A stretch of DNA of 16,408 bases, from contig DATKLX010000036.1 of the NCBI GenBank assembly GCA_035542155.1, forward strand, positions 1 through 16,408. The letters run 5' to 3'. Below the pieces are notes generated by a model. The model worked only from the letters and a program-made list of their open reading frames with translations, was not told the origin of the DNA and ran no database searches. Source of the stretch: DATKLX01 sp035542155 (GTDB lineage Bacteria > Chloroflexota > Anaerolineae > Anaerolineales > Anaerolineaceae). Positions 13,128-16,408 of this stretch are shown one piece after another (within the stretch, counting starts at the first letter, position 1; every line of letters begins with the position of its first letter). A program made the position numbers and the translations under genes.

Positions 13128-13784
13128 TTGACCCTTCCTCTCTTCGGTAATCCGTAAATTGGTAATTGGTAAATTCGGAGAAGCCGTCATCTCTACAGGC
13201 TCCCGCGAAGCAGGCTGTCCTTCTGAAAAATAGTCCGAAAGCGGGTACTCGCGCAACTGCAGGCGGGCGCGGTGCAGGCGGACCTTAACCAGGTTGACCG
13301 ACACCCCGGAGATGGCGGCGATCTCGGCCACGCTCAGCGAGTCGTAGTAGAAGAGCAGCACCGCGTCGCGCTGGGCCCGCGGAAGCTCCTCGACCGCCGC
13401 CAGCACGCGCTGGTGGAGCTCGCGCTCGATAGCAACATCCAGCGGGTTGCCTGCCTCGGGATCCGGGATCGAATCATCATCCACTCCGCCCAGGGGCCAA
13501 CCGGCCCGGCGTCTTTGCCGCTCGCGCAGGAAACTTTTGCACAGATTGAGCAGGATGCCGACCAGCCAGCTCCGGAAGCGACCGGGATCGCGCAGGTTCC
13601 GAATGGAAAGGTAAGCCTGCAGCCAGGTTTCCTGAAGAATATCGCCCGTCGCGTCCGAAGCAGGCAGCATGCGCCCCGCCATGTGCTCCGCCATCCCCTG
13701 GTAGCGCTCGATCAGCAGGTTGAAGGCGGCCTGATCCCCGGCACGAGCCCGCCGGACGAGATCCTCGTCGGATGATGCGATCAC
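12627..13784 (-). CDS. ECF sigma factor fused in frame to a bifunctional-nuclease (BFN/DUF151) domain
   Basis: Residues 5-94 form sigma region 2 (LVRRARAGDQAAFNLLIERYQG, then DILQETWLQAYLSIRNLRDPGRFRSWL in shorter pieces) and about 122-178 form region 4 (LPRAQRDAVLLFYYDSLS, then the helix-turn-helix ISGVSVNLVKVRLHRAR). After a linker (about 180-219), residues 220-345 are a BFN domain: MVEVSVADIV, LLPIWVGPFEASAIA (247-261) and the DARPSDVIALAVR motif (318-330). There is no stop between the parts. M220 (ATG at 13127) coincides with the normal N terminus of free BFN proteins and has AGGAAGGG four bases upstream, so a separate 166-residue BFN protein may also be made. I start the frame at GTG 13784, just before the family match; the frame is open to 13997, but that part overlaps the ABC promoter and start. 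BFN proteins are reported as nucleases in plants and are of unclear role in bacteria. Confidence 0.85.
   Translation of the reverse strand: MIASSDEDLVRRARAGDQAAFNLLIERYQGMAEHMAGRMLPASDATGDILQETWLQAYLSIRNLRDPGRFRSWLVGILLNLCKSFLRERQRRRAGWPLGGVDDDSIPDPEAGNPLDVAIERELHQRVLAAVEELPRAQRDAVLLFYYDSLSVAEIAAISGVSVNLVKVRLHRARLQLREYPLSDYFSEGQPASREPVEMTASPNLPITNLRITEERKGQMVEVSVADIVRMDEKNMVVLLEKGGNRLLPIWVGPFEASAIATGLRAFPTPRPMTFNFIASLLEALDASLIEARVESLKDEVFYGIARLKSSQGEKEVDARPSDVIALAVRTGSPLYVAEEIMRSSAKPAAEFKPSLGEAALPLGENFEAYLEEVRKGMEKPRKED
13145..13176 (-). repeat. AT-rich repeat tract in the sigma/BFN linker
   Basis: On the + strand ATTGGTA occurs twice in tandem (13158-13164, 13165-13171) with related GGTAAT and CGTAAATT units around it. 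It is AT-rich in an otherwise GC-rich gene, and on the - strand encodes the linker NLPITNLRITEER (204-216). It looks like an intergenic-type repeat that has become coding and joins two formerly separate genes. Confidence 0.55.
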
Positions 13785-13902
13785 AGGTTCTTTATAACTC
13801 CGTTTCTGTTCTATAGTGGGCGATTGGCAGCGAAAGGTTACAAACTTCGCATGGTGATCCTGGAAATGGTTTCTATGGGTCGGATGGTTGGGCTTTTTCG
13901 AA

Positions 13903-13930
13903 GATACCGGTTCTCGATTCCCGGTTCTCG
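13903..13930 (+). repeat. CGGTTCTCG-type intergenic repeat, copy 3 (upstream of the ABC gene)
   Basis: Two units CCGGTTCTCG (13907-13916 and 13921-13930) are separated by ATTC. The same TCCCGGTTCTCG unit is found just before the fba promoter. The 192-base divergent gap (13785-13976) otherwise holds the start regions of the sigma and ABC genes. Confidence 0.55.
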
Positions 13931-13942
13931 CCCTTCCGGTAG

Positions 13943-13948
13943 TACAAT
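13943..13948 (+). promoter_or_regulatory. Probable -10 of the ABC transporter promoter
   Basis: TACAAT followed by ACCC lies 28 bases before the ATG. No convincing -35 is visible at 16-18 bases; the repeat units occupy that region. The -10 plus ACCC context resembles that of fba (TATAATACCC). Confidence 0.4.
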
Positions 13949-13976
13949 ACCCGCACATAGAAAGGCAGGTATTCGT

Positions 13977-15953
13977 ATGGGATTTTATGGAGCCCACTGG
14001 TTCCGCTACCTGGGCGCGCCGGAGGAGAAGCCCAGGATCACCTGGACGCTGCTGCGCCGGGTGATGACGTACTCAAAACCATACCGCTGGCAGATCGTCG
14101 GCATGCTGCTGATGATCCTGGCGACCACCGGCATCGCCCTGATCACCCCGCTCATCCTGCGCGATCTGATCGACCGCACGATCCCTTCGCGGGACGTCAA
14201 CCGCCTGATCCGCCTGGCGCTGGCCCTGCTGGCCATCCCGGCGATCAGCGGGTTGGTCAACGTCTGGCAGCGGCGGCTCAACGCTTATGTCGGCGAGGGG
14301 GTGATCTTCGATTTGCGTACCGCGCTCTTCAGCCACCTCCAGCGCATGTCGCTGCGCTTCTTCACGCACACCAAAGTCGGCGAGCTGATGAGCCGCCTCA
14401 ACAACGACGTGATCGGGGCGCAGAACGCGATCAGCAATACCATCGTCAACATCGTCACCAACATCATCCAGGCGGTCGCCTTTTTTGGGATCATGCTCTC
14501 CCTCGAGTGGCGACTGACCCTGATCAGCATCGCCATCCTGCCGTTCTTCATCCTCGCCGCACGGCTGCTGGGCGAGCGCCTGCGCCAGATCGCCCGGAAA
14601 CAGCTTGAGGCCAACGCGCAAATGAACGCCATGGCCAACGAGACCCTCAACATCGGTGGGGCGCTGCTGGTCAAGCTGTTCGGGCGCACAAGCGTCGAGG
14701 TGGATCGCTTTCGCGGGCAGGCCAGCTCCGTGCGCGACGCCGGCGTCCAGCGTGCGGTGGTCGGCACGACTTTCTTCGTGATCATCGGCCTGCTCAGCGC
14801 GGTCGGCTCCGCCCTGGTCTACGGGCTGGGCGGTTATTTCGTCATCCAGGGTGCTTTTACCATCGGGACCATCGTCGCCTTTGGGGCGTACCTGGGCAAT
14901 CTCTATGCCGCGCTGCAAGGCCTGGCCACCGCCCCGGTTGACTTTGCCACCTCGATCGTCAGCTTCGAGCGAGTCTTCGAGGTGATCGACCTGCCCCTCG
15001 ACATCCAGGACCGCCCGGACGCCCGCCCCCTGCGCGACGTGGAAGGCCGGCTGGCCTTCGATGACGTCAGCTTCCGCTACGAGGTCAAGGAGGATTTCCT
15101 GCTCAGCCAGGTCGAGCGCCTGGGAGCTATGGACAACGTCCGCACGGCCCTGTCGGGCTCCCAGCCGGCCAGACCGGCGGCGAAAAACAACGGAGACGCA
15201 GATCAAGAAGAAACCGCAGAGGACGAAGAGACCCGCACGCACAGCCAGGCCCGCGTGGAGGCCCTCGACCACATCTCCTTCCAGGTCGAGCCAGGGCAAC
15301 TGGTCGCCCTGGTCGGGCCGAGCGGAGCAGGCAAGACGACCATGACCTACCTGATCCCCCGCCTGTACGACCCCACCGGCGGGCGCGTCCTGATCGACGG
15401 GCAGGACCTGCGTGACGTGACCCTCGACTCGCTCAGCGAGCAGATCGGAATGGTCACCCAGGAGACCCACCTTTTCCACGACACCATCCGCACCAACCTG
15501 CTCTACGCCCGCCTGGATGCGACTCGGGCTGAGATCGAATCGGCGGCAAAGGCAGCCAACATCCACGACTTTATCCTCGACCTGCCCGACGGGTACGACA
15601 CCGTGGTCGGCGAGCGCGGCTACCGCCTGAGCGGCGGGGAGAAGCAGCGCATCGCGCTGGCGCGGGTGATTCTCAAGAACCCGCGCATCCTCGTCCTCGA
15701 CGAGGCTACCAGCAGCCTGGACAGCCAGTCTGAGGCGCTGATCCAGGAGGCGCTGAAGCGGGTGATGGCCGGGCGGACGAGCGTCGTCATCGCTCACCGC
15801 CTGAGCACCATTCTCGCCGCCGACCTGATCCTGGTCCTCGACCGTGGGCGGATCATCGAGCGCGGCGCCCACGCCGATCTGCTCCGGCAGGGCGGCCTCT
15901 ACGCGCATCTGTATACCACCCAGTTCAAGCCCGAGCGGCTGGTGGAAGGATAA
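13977..15953 (+). CDS. ABC exporter half transporter (ABCB/MsbA type)
   Basis: A 658-residue membrane protein with six predicted transmembrane segments (about 38-58, 74-97, 152-174, 177-198, 260-282, 286-308) followed by an ATPase domain. The ATPase motifs are complete: A-loop Tyr in VSFRYE (Y368), Walker A GPSGAGKTT (447-455), Q-loop Q495, signature LSGGE (551-555), Walker B ILVLDEA (571-577) and H-loop H607. It should act as a homodimer exporting a lipid, peptide or drug; the substrate cannot be told. An unusual hydrophilic insert of about 55 residues (370-426), very acidic at 407-420, separates the A-loop strand from the next strand of the ATPase core. The ATG at 13977 has AGG seven bases upstream (13967-13969); an open extension to 13824 runs through repeat DNA and is rejected. 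Confidence 0.93.
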   Translation: MGFYGAHWFRYLGAPEEKPRITWTLLRRVMTYSKPYRWQIVGMLLMILATTGIALITPLILRDLIDRTIPSRDVNRLIRLALALLAIPAISGLVNVWQRRLNAYVGEGVIFDLRTALFSHLQRMSLRFFTHTKVGELMSRLNNDVIGAQNAISNTIVNIVTNIIQAVAFFGIMLSLEWRLTLISIAILPFFILAARLLGERLRQIARKQLEANAQMNAMANETLNIGGALLVKLFGRTSVEVDRFRGQASSVRDAGVQRAVVGTTFFVIIGLLSAVGSALVYGLGGYFVIQGAFTIGTIVAFGAYLGNLYAALQGLATAPVDFATSIVSFERVFEVIDLPLDIQDRPDARPLRDVEGRLAFDDVSFRYEVKEDFLLSQVERLGAMDNVRTALSGSQPARPAAKNNGDADQEETAEDEETRTHSQARVEALDHISFQVEPGQLVALVGPSGAGKTTMTYLIPRLYDPTGGRVLIDGQDLRDVTLDSLSEQIGMVTQETHLFHDTIRTNLLYARLDATRAEIESAAKAANIHDFILDLPDGYDTVVGERGYRLSGGEKQRIALARVILKNPRILVLDEATSSLDSQSEALIQEALKRVMAGRTSVVIAHRLSTILAADLILVLDRGRIIERGAHADLLRQGGLYAHLYTTQFKPERLVEG

Positions 15954-15959
15954 AAAAGA

Positions 15960-16005
15960 TTCACCACAGAGAAAAAGAGACGGAGAACAGAGAGTAGAGA
16001 ACAGT
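15960..16005 (+). repeat. Dispersed CACAGAG-type repeat, copy 2 (after the ABC gene)
   Basis: It starts TTCACCACAGAG and ends in a 26-base purine-rich segment (15980-16005) identical at 23 of 26 positions to 6253-6278 in hisA. Here it lies between genes, seven bases after the ABC stop codon and before the ribosome site of the LRR gene. No inverted ends or coding capacity are seen. Confidence 0.7.
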
Positions 16006-16022
16006 GGTAAGAGGTTCTTCCT

Positions 16023-16408
16023 ATGTCAACAAGAACAACTCCTGAAGAAAATACGCTGAACACGGAGCTGGCGGTGCAGGTGCTGGTGAGGCCGGTAGGG
16101 GAAGCTGAATGGCAGGAGTTCGACCGCGGGCCGGGATTCATCCGCGTCCCACCCGATCAGGAGGTCGGTATCCGCCTGCGCAATATCACCGACCAGGATC
16201 TGCTGGAGATCTCCCCCCAACTGGCGATGCTCCGCGGGCTGGTCGCGCTCAACCTCTCGGAGAACCGCAACGTCACCGACCGCGGGCTGGGGTACCTGAC
16301 CGCCCTGCCGCAGCTAAGGGAGCTCAACCTGAGCTCGTGTAGCCTGACCAACGCCGGGCTGGAGCACCTCAAGGCTTTCACCCACCTCTCTCGATTGGAC
16401 ATCAGCTA
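16023..16408 (+). CDS. Leucine-rich repeat protein (N-terminal part, runs off the window)
   Basis: The open frame starts at ATG 16023, with AAGAGG (16009-16014) eight bases before, and continues to the window end without a stop (128 codons seen). After about 60 residues of unclear sequence, LRR units follow: LRGLVALNLSENRNVTDRGL, LPQLRELNLSSCSLTNAGL and the start of a third, HLSRLDIS. The LxxLxLSxCxLTxAGLxxL form matches the ribonuclease-inhibitor/F-box-like LRR subtype found in many bacterial proteins. There is no signal peptide, so the visible part looks cytoplasmic. The function is unknown. It is on the same strand as the ABC gene with a 69-base gap holding a repeat. Confidence 0.8.
   Translation, partial: MSTRTTPEENTLNTELAVQVLVRPVGEAEWQEFDRGPGFIRVPPDQEVGIRLRNITDQDLLEISPQLAMLRGLVALNLSENRNVTDRGLGYLTALPQLRELNLSSCSLTNAGLEHLKAFTHLSRLDIS

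Noticed and set aside
13785..13997. Extension of the sigma/BFN frame by 71 codons on the - strand
   Set aside because: It would cross the ABC promoter, repeat units and ABC start; the translated part resembles no sigma factor N terminus.
14073..15908. Open frame of 611 codons on the - strand across the ABC transporter gene
   Set aside because: It is the antisense shadow of a gene with intact ABC motifs; long antisense frames are expected at this GC content, and its product is low-complexity Asp/Gly/Gln-rich sequence with no motif.
15960..16010. CRISPR-like short repeats (CACAGAG units)
   Set aside because: Units are not regularly spaced, have no unique spacers and no cas genes are near; copies are dispersed singly over 10 kb.

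Overview
This 16.4 kb window is GC-rich bacterial chromosome with densely packed genes. Its largest part is a complete histidine biosynthesis operon. The mix of genes (long-form HisG, a bifunctional-nuclease (BFN/DUF151) domain behind an ECF sigma factor, an ABCB-type half transporter, a leucine-rich repeat protein) and the frequent ATGA/GTGA/TTGA overlaps fit a member of the Chloroflexota, perhaps Anaerolineae. That placement is inference from style and content; there is no rRNA gene or other decisive marker.

Layout. Bases 1-101 hold nothing I can support. A sigma-70-type promoter (102-130) drives a short leader that reads as a classical transcription attenuator: a 17-residue leader peptide with three consecutive His codons (138-191), alternative RNA pairings, and an intrinsic terminator (227-256). 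Downstream on the + strand come hisG, hisD, hisC, a DJ-1/PfpI-like domain fused to hisB, hisH, hisA, hisF, hisI, hisE and a HAD-family phosphatase (279-9080). Together they cover every step from PRPP to histidine, provided the HAD protein is the histidinol-phosphate phosphatase, the only step with no recognised enzyme here.

A convergent operon on the - strand (11339 down to 9125) encodes a DegV-family lipid-binding protein, a low-molecular-weight phosphatase and a fructosamine-kinase homologue. The last two are a known pair proposed to repair sugar-phosphate glycation damage. A divergent region (11340-11576) separates it from a class II aldolase (fba, + strand). Fba converges through a palindromic terminator candidate on a - strand gene in which an ECF sigma factor runs in frame into a bifunctional-nuclease domain. 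Divergent from that gene is an ABC exporter half transporter (13977-15953), followed by the start of an LRR protein that runs off the window.

The most noteworthy items are: the his attenuator, whose leader peptide appears to start at or next to the transcript 5' end (leaderless); the DJ-1-like/HisB fusion, in which the DJ-1 nucleophile cysteine is replaced by glycine; the HAD phosphatase translationally coupled to hisE; the sigma/BFN fusion with a well-placed internal ribosome binding site; and short dispersed repeats (CACAGAG-type and CGGTTCTCG-type) that fill intergenic gaps and supply the C-terminal tails of HisA and HisF. All calls come from reading the sequence; no database search or folding program was run.
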